Shown here: positions 26,342 through 35,385 of the stretch, piece after piece
Position numbering within the stretch: the first letter of the stretch is position 1
How the letters are laid out: every line of letters begins with the position of its first letter
Assembly: GCF_900626135.1 (NCBI RefSeq)
Contig: NZ_LR130785.1
Location: 1-64,000 of the forward strand
Direction of reading: 5' to 3'
Length of the DNA: 64,000 bases
From: Senegalia massiliensis
GTDB taxonomy: Bacteria > Bacillota > Clostridia > Tissierellales > SIT17
Notes under the pieces: model-generated
Told to the model about the DNA's origin: nothing
The model's database searches: none
What the model saw: only the letters and a program-made list of their open reading frames with translations
Translations under genes and position numbers: made by a program

Positions 26342-28036
26342 TTAGAAGGTAACTTTTTTTCCAAATAAATATACAAATGATATTACTACAATTAATCCTA
26401 ATGGAAGAACAACATAAACTGGAACTCCAAGTCCTACTGGAATATAACCAAATAATATTGTAATTATACCAACAGTTATAGAATAATATAATTGAGTTTT
26501 TACATGATCTATATGATCACATGCAGCACCCATTGAAGATAATATTGTAGTATCTGAGATAGGTGAACAATGGTCACCAAATATAGCCCCTGTAAGTACT
26601 GCTCCTGCATTCATTAACATGTATGAATTTTCCGGAGATATAGAAAATGCCAAAGGTATTGTAAGTGGCATAAGTATACCCATTGTTCCATAGGATGTAC
26701 CTGTAGAAAATGATATTATTGCTCCAAATATGAATATTACTGATGGAAGTAAAAACTCAGGCATTTTATCACTTAATATTGATATTAAAAATTTACTTGT
26801 TCCTAAATCTTTTATCACTCCTGAAAGTGACCAAGCAAGGACTAATATAACACCAGTAATAAGTAATGATTTTAAACCATGTATAAAAGTATCAATACCT
26901 TCATTTACTGTAAATATTTTTTGTTTTATTCCCATTAAAAGTGCTACAATACTTGCTAAAAGTGCTGCTTGAAATAAAACTATACTAGCATCTGATGCTC
27001 CAAATGTTTCTCTTATAGCCATAATTGATAAAGGAGAATCCTTTATCATTTCTATCATATTAGCATCTTCTGCTAAAGCTACATATCCATTATAATAAAA
27101 CCCTGCAAAAGCTGATATCATAAGCACAAGTATTGGAACCAGTGCATTTTTTATTTTTAATTTAGTATTTTCATTTGGTTCTAAGTTTTTATCATTATCA
27201 CTCATCATTGGACTTGAATCTTTTCTTAATACCTCACCTTTAATTCTAGCTCTTTTTTCCGCTTTATACATTGGTCCAAATTCTTTCATAAGAATTGCTG
27301 TTGCTACTATAAATATAAGTATAAGTATATTATAAAATCTATAAGGTATTGTAGATACAAATATGCCATATGCATTTACATTTTGTCCTATTGATTCATA
27401 TGCATCCTTTATAAGACCTACCTCATATCCAATCCAAGTAGATATAAGTGCAATACCTGCAATAGGTGCTGCTGTTGCATCTATTATAAATGCTAATTTT
27501 TCTCTTGAAATTCTCATTTTATCAGTTACAGGTCTCATAATAGGACCTACTATAAGTGCATTTGCATAATCATCAAAAAATATAAAAAGCCCTAATATCC
27601 AAGTAATTATTTGTGCACTTACAGGTGATTTAGCTTTTTTAGCTAAAGACTCTGCAATAGCTTTTGCTCCACCCATTTTTGAAATCAAAGCAATCATTCC
27701 ACCAATAGTTAAACATTGAAGAATAATTCCTGCATTCCAGCTGTCTGCAAGAGATGAAACCATATATACTATTAAGTCTAAAAAACTATGAATTAATGCT
27801 CCAAATACATTATAATTATTTAATGATAGAATAAATGCTCCAGTAAGAACTCCTATAAATAATGATATAATTACATTTTTACTTATAAATGCAAGAACTA
27901 TAGCTATAAGTGGTGGTAAAAGAGTCCAAATACCAAATTTTTCTGCATTAAGCTTTGCACTATCTACTTCATCTGCTAAAGCATAAGTAGAAATAAAAAT
28001 AAATATTAGTACTAATAACAATACTTTTCTCTTCAA
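26342..28036 (-). CDS. Na+/H+ antiporter NhaC family protein
   Basis: Integral membrane antiporter or related carboxylate/amino-acid exchanger of the NhaC family, 564 residues. The TTG at 28036 is taken as start because AAGGAGG precedes it by 8 bases; it yields a signal-like segment (RKVLLLVLIFIFISTYALAD). About a dozen membrane spans follow. Family segments include IFFDDYANALIVGP, DATAAPIAGIALISTWIGYE and GAIFGDHCSPISDTTILSS. Probably exports Na+ in exchange for H+, though NhaC homologues include lysine, malate-lactate and other carriers. A 36-residue membrane gene follows. Confidence 0.88.
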   Translation of the reverse strand: MKRKVLLLVLIFIFISTYALADEVDSAKLNAEKFGIWTLLPPLIAIVLAFISKNVIISLFIGVLTGAFILSLNNYNVFGALIHSFLDLIVYMVSSLADSWNAGIILQCLTIGGMIALISKMGGAKAIAESLAKKAKSPVSAQIITWILGLFIFFDDYANALIVGPIMRPVTDKMRISREKLAFIIDATAAPIAGIALISTWIGYEVGLIKDAYESIGQNVNAYGIFVSTIPYRFYNILILIFIVATAILMKEFGPMYKAEKRARIKGEVLRKDSSPMMSDNDKNLEPNENTKLKIKNALVPILVLMISAFAGFYYNGYVALAEDANMIEMIKDSPLSIMAIRETFGASDASIVLFQAALLASIVALLMGIKQKIFTVNEGIDTFIHGLKSLLITGVILVLAWSLSGVIKDLGTSKFLISILSDKMPEFLLPSVIFIFGAIISFSTGTSYGTMGILMPLTIPLAFSISPENSYMLMNAGAVLTGAIFGDHCSPISDTTILSSMGAACDHIDHVKTQLYYSITVGIITILFGYIPVGLGVPVYVVLPLGLIVVISFVYLFGKKVTF

Positions 28037-28097
28037 GAATAATCCCTCCTTTCTTAAATATATATTCGACAACTTTTAAAAATATCCTAATTGTAAG

Positions 28098-28126
28098 TTT
28101 ACATTTAAATTTAATTATTATATATT
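28098..28126 (+). promoter_or_regulatory. Possible sigma-A promoter of the ABC-F gene
   Basis: TTTACA and TATATT separated by 17 bases, about 37 bases before the start codon. The match is fair, but AT-rich DNA gives many such sites. Confidence 0.4.
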
Positions 28127-28162
28127 ATGTATTATGAATAGCTTCGTAGAAAGGAAGATTTT

Positions 28163-29719
28163 ATGAGTATTTTAACAGTTAAAAACCTAACTCATGGTTT
28201 TGGTGATAGAGCCTTATTTGATAATGTATCATTTAGATTATTAAAAGGTGAGCATATCGGACTAATTGGGGCAAATGGAGAAGGTAAGTCTACATTTATG
28301 AATATAATTACAGGAAAAATAACGCCAGATGAAGGTGACATTGAATGGTCTAAAAGAGTAAGAATAGGATACTTAGACCAACATACAGTTTTAAAAAAAG
28401 GTATGACTATTCGTGATACATTAAAGTCTGCTTTTAGTTATCTTTTTGATTTAGAAAAAGAAATGAATGCTATATGTGATGAAATGGCTAGTGCTACTCC
28501 TGAACGATTAGAAACACTTTTAGAAGATATGGGAACAATCCAAGATATTCTTACAAATAATGATTTTTATATAATAGATGCAAAGGTAGAAGAAATAGGA
28601 AGAGGTCTTGGACTTGATGCTATAGGATTTGAAAAAGATGTAAATGATTTAAGTGGAGGGCAAAGGACTAAAGTACTACTTGCAAAGTTATTATTAGAAA
28701 AACCAGATATATTACTATTAGATGAGCCTACAAACTATTTAGATTATGAACATATAGAATGGTTAAAAACTTATTTAAATGATTATGAAAATGCATTTAT
28801 ACTCATTTCTCATGACATACCATTTTTAAATAGTGTAATAAATCTAATCTATCATATGGAAAATCAAAAATTAGATAGATATGTTGGAGATTATGATGAT
28901 TTTATGAAAGTTTATGAAATGAAAAAGAAACAAATAGAAGCAGCATATAAAAAACAACAACAAGAAATAGCAGGACTTAAAGATTTTGTAGCAAGAAATA
29001 AGGCAAGAGTATCTACTAGAAATATGGCTATGAGTAGACAAAAAAAGCTTGATAATATGGATATAATAGAATTAGATAGAGAAAAGCCAAAGCCAGAATT
29101 TAATTTTAAAGAAGCAAGAACTCCATCAAAACTAATTTTTCAAACTAATGATTTAGTTATAGGATATGATGAGCCTCTTACTAAGCCTTTAAATATTCGC
29201 ATAGAAAGAAAACAAAAAATAGCTATAGTTGGAGCAAATGGTATAGGTAAAACTACATTACTAAAGAGTATATTAGGCGAAATAAAACCCATATCAGGCA
29301 CAGTTGAAAAAGGTCAAAATCAATATATAGGATATTTTCAACAAGAAATAAAAAAAGATAATTATAATACATGTATTGATGAGATGTGGAGTGAATTCCC
29401 TGGATTTAATCAATATGAAATAAGATCTGCACTAGCCAAATGCGGACTTACTACAAAACATATTGAAAGTAAAGTAGTTGTTCTAAGTGGTGGAGAACAA
29501 GCAAAAGTTAGATTATGCAAACTTATAAATAAAGAAACTAATATATTAATTTTAGATGAGCCTACAAATCATCTAGATAAAGATGCAAAATCTGAACTGA
29601 AAAGAGCATTAAAAGAATACAATGGAACAATACTTTTAATCTCACATGAACCAGAGTTTTACAATGATATTGTAACAGATATTTGGAATTGTGAAAATTG
29701 GACAACAAGAATAGTTTAA
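28163..29719 (+). CDS. ABC-F family ATP-binding protein
   Basis: Soluble ABC-F ATPase of 518 residues with two nucleotide-binding domains and no membrane part. The first domain has Walker A GANGEGKST (36-44), signature LSGGQRTKV and Walker B LLLDEPTNYLD. The linker (about 265-310) is basic and helical, as in ribosome-binding ABC-F proteins. The second domain has GANGIGKTT, LSGGEQAKV and [11 protein letters not shown], so both sites look active. Start ATG follows GAAAGGAAG. Members act on the ribosome as translation factors or give antibiotic protection; nothing here points to a specific drug. It is one of three ABC-F genes in this window. Confidence 0.88.
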   Translation: MSILTVKNLTHGFGDRALFDNVSFRLLKGEHIGLIGANGEGKSTFMNIITGKITPDEGDIEWSKRVRIGYLDQHTVLKKGMTIRDTLKSAFSYLFDLEKEMNAICDEMASATPERLETLLEDMGTIQDILTNNDFYIIDAKVEEIGRGLGLDAIGFEKDVNDLSGGQRTKVLLAKLLLEKPDILLLDEPTNYLDYEHIEWLKTYLNDYENAFILISHDIPFLNSVINLIYHMENQKLDRYVGDYDDFMKVYEMKKKQIEAAYKKQQQEIAGLKDFVARNKARVSTRNMAMSRQKKLDNMDIIELDREKPKPEFNFKEARTPSKLIFQTNDLVIGYDEPLTKPLNIRIERKQKIAIVGANGIGKTTLLKSILGEIKPISGTVEKGQNQYIGYFQQEIKKDNYNTCIDEMWSEFPGFNQYEIRSALAKCGLTTKHIESKVVVLSGGEQAKVRLCKLINKETNILILDEPTNHLDKDAKSELKRALKEYNGTILLISHEPEFYNDIVTDIWNCENWTTRIV

Positions 29720-29723
29720 AAAT

Positions 29724-29755
29724 AAAAAATCCTGATTTATAAATCAGGATTTTTT
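29724..29755. terminator. Bidirectional intrinsic terminator
   Basis: A 32-base perfect palindrome with stem AAAAAATCCTGATTT and T-runs on both strands, between the ABC-F and cystine symporter genes. Confidence 0.9.
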
Positions 29756-29761
29756 ATAAAT

Positions 29762-31159
29762 TTAGTTTTCTTCCGTGTATTCTTCTCTATGTTCTTTCTC
29801 ATTATATTTTTCTATATCAATATTATTCATAACCTTACTTGAAACTAGTCCTGCAAGCATAGAGCCACTTACATTTACTGCAGTTCTACCCATATCAATT
29901 AATGGTTCAATTGCTATTAAAAGCCCTACAAGTCCAACAGGAAGACCCATTGTAGATAGAACTATTAAAGCTGCAAATGTTGCTCCTCCACCTACACCTG
30001 CAATACCAAATGAGCTAAGTGCTATTACTATTACAAGTTTAATCAAAAATGCTGGCGCTAAAGGGTTTATTCCTACTGTTGGTGCTATCATAACAGCAAG
30101 CATAGCTGGATAGATTCCCGCACATCCATTTTGACCAATACTTGATCCAAGAGATGCTGATAAATTTGCATGACCTTCAGATACTCCAAGTTTATCTGTT
30201 TGAGTTTCAACATTTAACGGAATAGCTCCTGCACTAGTTCTAGATGTGAATGCAAATGTTAAAACTGAAGCTGATTTTTTAAGATATGTCATAGGATTTA
30301 ATCCAAATATAGCCAATATTACAAAGTGAATAATAAACATAACTATAAGTGCTACATATGAAGCTATTACAAATTTAAGTAACCTTGCAATTTCACTAAA
30401 ATTACTTGTAGAAACCACCCTTGTCATAAGAGCTAAAACTCCATATGGAGTAAGTCTTAATACTAAAGTAACCATTCTCATAACCACATCATGAAGTGTA
30501 GATATTATTTTCGCAAAATGTTCTGCTGATTCTGGTTTCTTTCTTCTAAGACCAAGTGTTGCAATAGATATAAATGCTGCAAATACAACTACTGAAAGAG
30601 TAGCCGAACTTCCCTGACCAGTCATTGCATAAAAAGGATTTATTGGTATTATCTCAACTATTTGTTCAGGAATAGGTTTTGCTGTAAATTCTCCTAATCT
30701 GTTTTCTAGATTATCTGCTGCTTGTGATTCATCTTCTCCCACTTGAAGTCCTTCTGCAGAAAGATCAAATATAGATGCTGTACCTACACCTACTAAAGCT
30801 GCAATACCTGTAGTTAATACTAATACTAATATTATAATACCTGCCATCTTACCTAAATCTTTTCCAGTTTGTTTTATTATGGCTCCAGTTATGGCTATAA
30901 ATACAAGAGGAATTACAATCATTTTAAGAAGTCTTACATATGCTGTACCTACTATTGAAATCCATGTATTAGATTGAATAACAACCTCTGAGTTTGGACC
31001 ATAAATTAATTGCAGTACTGCCCCAAATACTATACCACCAAGTAATGCTAAAAGTACTCTTTTGGTAAATGATACATATTTCTTTTGCATCATAAATAAC
31101 CCAAATGTTATAGCTAAAAATACTAAAATGTTTATTATGGTTAAAAATATATCATTCAA
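29762..31159 (-). CDS. tcyP: L-cystine symporter, DAACS family (TcyP-like)
   Basis: Sodium- or proton-coupled dicarboxylate/amino-acid symporter of 465 residues. The glutamate-transporter fold is seen in about eight spans, HP1 with FAFTSRTSAGAIPLNV and HP2/TM8 with GVGGGATFAALIVLS and DMGRTAVNVSGS. The acidic loop after TM4 (LQVGEDESQAADNLENRLG) and SRTSAGAIP are typical of the cystine carrier TcyP/YdjN rather than GltP. Start ATG, with a good promoter about 30 bases upstream. Cystine uptake would feed the cysteine desulfidase encoded at 6.9-8.2 kb. Confidence 0.87.
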   Translation of the reverse strand: MNDIFLTIINILVFLAITFGLFMMQKKYVSFTKRVLLALLGGIVFGAVLQLIYGPNSEVVIQSNTWISIVGTAYVRLLKMIVIPLVFIAITGAIIKQTGKDLGKMAGIIILVLVLTTGIAALVGVGTASIFDLSAEGLQVGEDESQAADNLENRLGEFTAKPIPEQIVEIIPINPFYAMTGQGSSATLSVVVFAAFISIATLGLRRKKPESAEHFAKIISTLHDVVMRMVTLVLRLTPYGVLALMTRVVSTSNFSEIARLLKFVIASYVALIVMFIIHFVILAIFGLNPMTYLKKSASVLTFAFTSRTSAGAIPLNVETQTDKLGVSEGHANLSASLGSSIGQNGCAGIYPAMLAVMIAPTVGINPLAPAFLIKLVIVIALSSFGIAGVGGGATFAALIVLSTMGLPVGLVGLLIAIEPLIDMGRTAVNVSGSMLAGLVSSKVMNNIDIEKYNEKEHREEYTEEN

Positions 31160-31186
31160 TATTATTGCCTCCTTCTCTTTTTTTAT

Positions 31187-31214
31187 ATTATACCATACTA
31201 TTCCGGTATGTAAA
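31187..31214 (-). promoter_or_regulatory. Promoter and possible operator of tcyP
   Basis: TTTACA, 16 bases, then TATAAT with an extended -10 (TGGTATAAT), ending 28 bases before the tcyP start. The spacer contains the inverted repeat CATAC-N7-GTATG, well placed for a repressor. The regulator is unknown. Confidence 0.55.
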
Positions 31215-31227
31215 TAGGGAATTAAAA

Positions 31228-33033
31228 TTATTCTATATTTACACCTGCCATTTTCATAAGATATATTGCATTTCTAGTAGTTGATACACCCCTCCTTAAC
31301 TTATAATCAAAATGTATTTCTCCTCTTTCATAGTATTCCTTGAAATGATAATTTAGTACATTACCCAAAGTCTCCTTTTCCATTTCACCTAATTCTAAAT
31401 CATGAGTAGAAACAAGGCCTATAGCTTTATTCTTATAAAGCTGTTTTAAAAGCATTTTTGCACCAATATGTCTATCATATGAATTGGTACCTTTAAATAT
31501 TTCATCTAATAAGAAAAATACTTGCAAATCTTTATTTGACTTTTCTACTATACTATTTATTCTCTTAAGCTCGCCATAGAACGAAGAAATACCTGCTTCT
31601 AAGTCATCACTTATTCTCATACAGGTTTGTAAATTCATTATAGATAAATTCATACTTTCTGCACATACTTTACAGCCACAATAGCCAAGCACTATATTTA
31701 TTCCAATAGTTCTTAAAAAAGTACTCTTCCCTGCCATATTTGAGCCTGTTACAAGTATTACTCTAGAAGGATCTTCTATATTTATACTATTAGCTACTCC
31801 TTTTCTTAAAAGAGGATGAGCTATACTTTTTGAATTAAAAATTGAATCTTTTTTTTCTATATTTGGAAATACCCAATCTCTATTATCAAAACTAAGTCCT
31901 GCAAAAGAACTTAATTCTTCTAAATCTCCTATTATATTAATCCATTTTTCAACATTATCCCCTGATTGTTCTTTCCATTTATATAAAGATATTAAACACT
32001 GATAATCCCATAAAAGTAATACATTTATAGGAAAGAAGATCATATTTTTTCGATTTAGAGATCTTTCAACTATTTTCTCAAGTTTTCTTAATTGATTAGA
32101 AGCATCTTCATTATCTTTATTTCTTAAACTATTTTTTAAATCTAAAATATATTTAGATTTAAAATTACCTTTTTCAAACTTTTCTATCATCTTTGTATAG
32201 GTTTTTATATCATCTCCATATTTATATATTTTGTCAAATTCCTTATTTAAGTTGTTAGAGTTAAGTGCTCTCATCAAAAATTGAATTGCTACAAATGATA
32301 ATGCTACCATTTTTGGTATAGCTAAAAATACATATGCCCCTAAAAGTAAACTAATAGTTATTAATGGTAATATTTTTAAAAATATATTAGTGCTTTTTTT
32401 GGTATATATATCTTTTTTATGTTTCGCCCATGATATTATGTCTGTATTATCTCTATTACCCTTCTTTTCCTTCTCTATAGCTGATGCAGCAAATCTTTGT
32501 CGCCACCATCTCTTTTTTGATAACTCTTCTATAGCCTCTTGTCTACTTTTTATAACTTCTATATTACTAGGAGGATTCTTTAAAATATTTGCTAACTTTT
32601 CTTTCCCAATAGGAGTATATGTCCTATTTATATATTGAAAAAGTGAATTTTTACCAAATATATCTAAGTCATAGCTAAATCTATGATTCATATCAATAAA
32701 CTCTTTTCCATCTTCTTTGAAATTTTTCCAATTCCAATTTAATCTTTCTATTCCATTACTATTTATATCTCGTATAGATGATATATATCTATGATAATTT
32801 TTTAAATCATTATGTATTTTTACAAGATATAAAAATAATAATAATGAAATAGTAAATAATCCCCATAATACTAAATCACCTAAATCTCTAGCTAAAAATA
32901 TCCCTAGCATTATAATAACTGCAGCTGTTAAAAGTCTAATAGTACTAATTATATTCATTGTTTTATTTGTACTTTTTAATAAATTACTATATTTTGCTTT
33001 TCTTCTTTTATATATATTTATTGGCTCAACCAA
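31228..33033 (-). CDS. Membrane-anchored MutS-like ATPase
   Basis: Protein of 601 residues whose C-terminal part is a MutS-type ATPase: Walker A GSNMAGKST, a Walker B region with VFFLLDEIFKGTNSYDR, and LVSTHDLELGE. The lever/core helices precede it. Unlike mismatch-repair MutS it has no mismatch-binding domain I. It carries two pairs of hydrophobic segments instead, at about 25-65 and 225-255. TTG at 33033 is the likely start, 8 bases after AAGGTGG; a GTG 12 bases earlier is within that site. It belongs to a group usually annotated as MutS-related ATPase, of unknown role. Not a standard repair gene. Confidence 0.83.
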   Translation of the reverse strand: MVEPINIYKRRKAKYSNLLKSTNKTMNIISTIRLLTAAVIIMLGIFLARDLGDLVLWGLFTISLLLFLYLVKIHNDLKNYHRYISSIRDINSNGIERLNWNWKNFKEDGKEFIDMNHRFSYDLDIFGKNSLFQYINRTYTPIGKEKLANILKNPPSNIEVIKSRQEAIEELSKKRWWRQRFAASAIEKEKKGNRDNTDIISWAKHKKDIYTKKSTNIFLKILPLITISLLLGAYVFLAIPKMVALSFVAIQFLMRALNSNNLNKEFDKIYKYGDDIKTYTKMIEKFEKGNFKSKYILDLKNSLRNKDNEDASNQLRKLEKIVERSLNRKNMIFFPINVLLLWDYQCLISLYKWKEQSGDNVEKWINIIGDLEELSSFAGLSFDNRDWVFPNIEKKDSIFNSKSIAHPLLRKGVANSINIEDPSRVILVTGSNMAGKSTFLRTIGINIVLGYCGCKVCAESMNLSIMNLQTCMRISDDLEAGISSFYGELKRINSIVEKSNKDLQVFFLLDEIFKGTNSYDRHIGAKMLLKQLYKNKAIGLVSTHDLELGEMEKETLGNVLNYHFKEYYERGEIHFDYKLRRGVSTTRNAIYLMKMAGVNIE

Positions 33034-33140
33034 AATTATATCCACCTTTCTTTTATCTCTATATAATAATTGTATCTAAAAAGGGTAAATATATCCATAA
33101 GAGATTTAATTTTTTGAAATTAATTTGGAGGTGAAGAAAT

Positions 33141-33968
33141 TTGAGCATAGAAGGTTTTTATTTACTCCCCCACCCTCCTATAGTTATTCCAGAGGTTGGA
33201 AGAGGAGAAGAGAAGAGAATAAAAGAAACTTATGAAAGTTTAGAAACTGTAGCAAGAAATATAAAAGAAATTTCTCCTGACACTATTATTTTAGTAACTC
33301 CACATGGTACTATGTTTAGAGATGCCATATCTATTTCACATGGTACTACTATACATGGTGATTTATCAGATTTTGGTGTGAATAATGTAAGCATGGATTT
33401 AGATATTGATTTATCTCTCACTGATAAAATTTATGAATTAGCTGAAAACAAAGAAATTCCCGTATTAAAATCAACATCTTCATTACTAGATAGTTATGAT
33501 GCTTCTTTTTATTTAGACCACGGAGCAATAGTTCCATTATATTTTATAAATAAATTATACACTGATTATAAAATAGTCCATATAACTTATGCTCCAATAG
33601 AAGATGAAAAATTATATGAATTTGGAAAGGTTATAAAAGAAGCAATAGAAAATATGGAAACAAAATCAGTATTTATAGCTAGTGGAGATTTATCTCATAG
33701 ACTTAAAGATAGTGGTCCTTATGACTATCATCCAGCTGGAGAAAAATTCGATAAAGAAATACTAAATCTTTTAACTAAAGGACAAACTAAAAAAATATTT
33801 AATATGGACACAGAAATGATAAAAGATGCAGGAGAATGTGGAATGAGATCAATTCGTATACTTTTAGGTTCTCTTTCTGAGTATAACTACAAAGGAAAAC
33901 TGTTAAGTTACGAAAATACTTTTGGCGTAGGATATGGAGTGATGAAATTTGACTATAAAAGGCAATAA
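33141..33968 (+). CDS. amrB: AmmeMemoRadiSam system protein B (MEMO1 family)
   Basis: MEMO1-family protein of 275 residues with the fold of class III extradiol dioxygenases. Likely metal ligands of the family are visible: H11 in LLPHPP, H55 in TPHGTM, the Asp/His of SGDLSH and the Cys of ECGMRS. Start is TTG behind GGAGGTGA. It is the first of three overlapping or closely spaced genes that make the widely conserved but unexplained AmmeMemoRadiSam set. Its 3' end overlaps the next gene by 20 bases, showing tight coupling. Confidence 0.93.
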   Translation: MSIEGFYLLPHPPIVIPEVGRGEEKRIKETYESLETVARNIKEISPDTIILVTPHGTMFRDAISISHGTTIHGDLSDFGVNNVSMDLDIDLSLTDKIYELAENKEIPVLKSTSSLLDSYDASFYLDHGAIVPLYFINKLYTDYKIVHITYAPIEDEKLYEFGKVIKEAIENMETKSVFIASGDLSHRLKDSGPYDYHPAGEKFDKEILNLLTKGQTKKIFNMDTEMIKDAGECGMRSIRILLGSLSEYNYKGKLLSYENTFGVGYGVMKFDYKRQ

Positions 33969-34479
33969 TCCTTATATAAAATTAGCAAGAGAAAATTTAA
34001 CTAAATATATAGAAAATAGACATATATTAAATATTTTACCTGATTATATAACAAAAGAAATGCAGCAAACTAGAAGAGGAGTATTTGTAACCCTTCATAA
34101 AAATGGAAATTTAAGAGGTTGCATTGGTACAATTTCCCCTGTAACTGAGTCCATAGTTGGAGAAATTATAAGAAACTCTATAGAGGCAGGAGTTTATGAC
34201 CCTAGGTTTCCTGCAGTTACAAAAGATGAATTAAAAGATATACAATTTTCAGTAGATGTACTATCAAAACCAGAAAGAACTAGCAGGGAGAATTTAGATC
34301 CTAAAAAATATGGAATAATAATTACAAGTAATGGAAAAAGTGGGGTATTACTTCCTGATTTAGAAGGAGTAGATACAGTGGATGAACAAATTGATATAAC
34401 ACTTAAAAAAGCCCAAATAAGTAAATGTGAAAATTATGAAATAGAAAGATTTACAGTTACAAGATATGAAGAAGAGTAG
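33949..34479 (+). CDS. amrA: AmmeMemoRadiSam system protein A (AMMECR1 domain)
   Basis: AMMECR1-domain protein of 176 residues. The invariant six-residue block LRGCIG appears within GNLRGCIGTISP, followed by DPRFPAV and ISVLS-like FSVDVLSKPE. TTG at 33949 is the start, with GGAGTGATG ahead of it inside the end of amrB. Biochemical function is unknown; partnership with the radical SAM and MEMO proteins is inferred from conserved gene order. Confidence 0.93.
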   Translation: MTIKGNNPYIKLARENLTKYIENRHILNILPDYITKEMQQTRRGVFVTLHKNGNLRGCIGTISPVTESIVGEIIRNSIEAGVYDPRFPAVTKDELKDIQFSVDVLSKPERTSRENLDPKKYGIIITSNGKSGVLLPDLEGVDTVDEQIDITLKKAQISKCENYEIERFTVTRYEEE

Positions 34480-34502
34480 GTGATATTATCAAAAAAGAAG
34501 CT

Positions 34503-35354
34503 ATGTTTTATGAGAAACTAGATGATAAAAAAGTACATTGCTATTTATGCCCACATAATTGTGTAATAGAAAATGAGAATGTAGGTAAATGTAGTGTAAG
34601 GTTAAATGAAGATGGTAAGCTTTTTTCTACTAATTATAGAGAAGTTACAGCTATAACAGTTGATCCTATAGAAAAAAAGCCTCTAAAATTCTTTCGAGAA
34701 GGATCAAATATATTATCTGTAGGTACATTTGGATGTAATTTAACATGTGCTTTTTGCCAAAATTATTCTATAGCTCAATTTACAGATTATCATGCTCCTA
34801 GCCAAAGAATAACAAAAGAAGAATTAGTAGCTTCAGCCCTTCACACTTCTAATAATATAGGTATTGCCTTTACCTATAATGAACCTACAATTTGGTATGA
34901 ATATGTATATGAAACAGCTAAATTATTAAAAGAAAAGGATAGTACTAAATCTGTAGTAATAGTTACAAATGGATTTATAAATAAAGAGCCCTTAGAAAAA
35001 TTGCTCCCATATGTAGATGCAATGAATATAGATTTAAAAGGATTTAATAATGAATATTATACTGAAATTTGTGGTGGCAGATTAAATCCAGTACTAGATT
35101 CAATAGAAATAGCAGCAAAAAGTACCCATGTAGAAATAACAACACTATTAGTTACAGGAGAAAATGATAATCTAGATGAAATAGAAAACTTAGCAAAATT
35201 TCTATCTAATATTGATAAATCTATCCCCTTACACATTACAAGATATTTTCCAATGTATAAAATGGATAATCCACCTACAGATTTAAATATAATGTATAAA
35301 GCAAAAGAAATAGCAGAGAAATATTTGGATAGGGTAGTTTTAGGTAATGTATAA
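34503..35354 (+). CDS. amrS: AmmeMemoRadiSam system radical SAM enzyme
   Basis: Radical SAM protein related to pyruvate formate-lyase activating enzymes, 283 residues from ATG. The SAM cluster motif is CNLTCAFC with C78, C82 and C85. A second cysteine set, C13, C16, C20 and C30 (CYLCPHNC and GKC), is normal for AmrS. ATG at 34503 is the first regular start, but the ribosome site AGGTGAT ends 18 bases ahead. Homologues usually begin a few residues earlier (KKEAM...), so ATC at 34488 or ATT at 34485 may be the real start. It completes the B-A-radical SAM operon, which then ends at a hairpin. Confidence 0.9.
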   Translation: MFYEKLDDKKVHCYLCPHNCVIENENVGKCSVRLNEDGKLFSTNYREVTAITVDPIEKKPLKFFREGSNILSVGTFGCNLTCAFCQNYSIAQFTDYHAPSQRITKEELVASALHTSNNIGIAFTYNEPTIWYEYVYETAKLLKEKDSTKSVVIVTNGFINKEPLEKLLPYVDAMNIDLKGFNNEYYTEICGGRLNPVLDSIEIAAKSTHVEITTLLVTGENDNLDEIENLAKFLSNIDKSIPLHITRYFPMYKMDNPPTDLNIMYKAKEIAEKYLDRVVLGNV

Positions 35355-35382
35355 AGCTGAACTTTAATTAGTTCAGCTTTAT
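35351..35382. terminator. Bidirectional terminator
   Basis: Thirteen-bp perfect stem ATAAAGCTGAACT with loop TTAATT between the amr operon and the convergent DUF4179 gene. Confidence 0.8.
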
Positions 35383-35385
35383 GCA

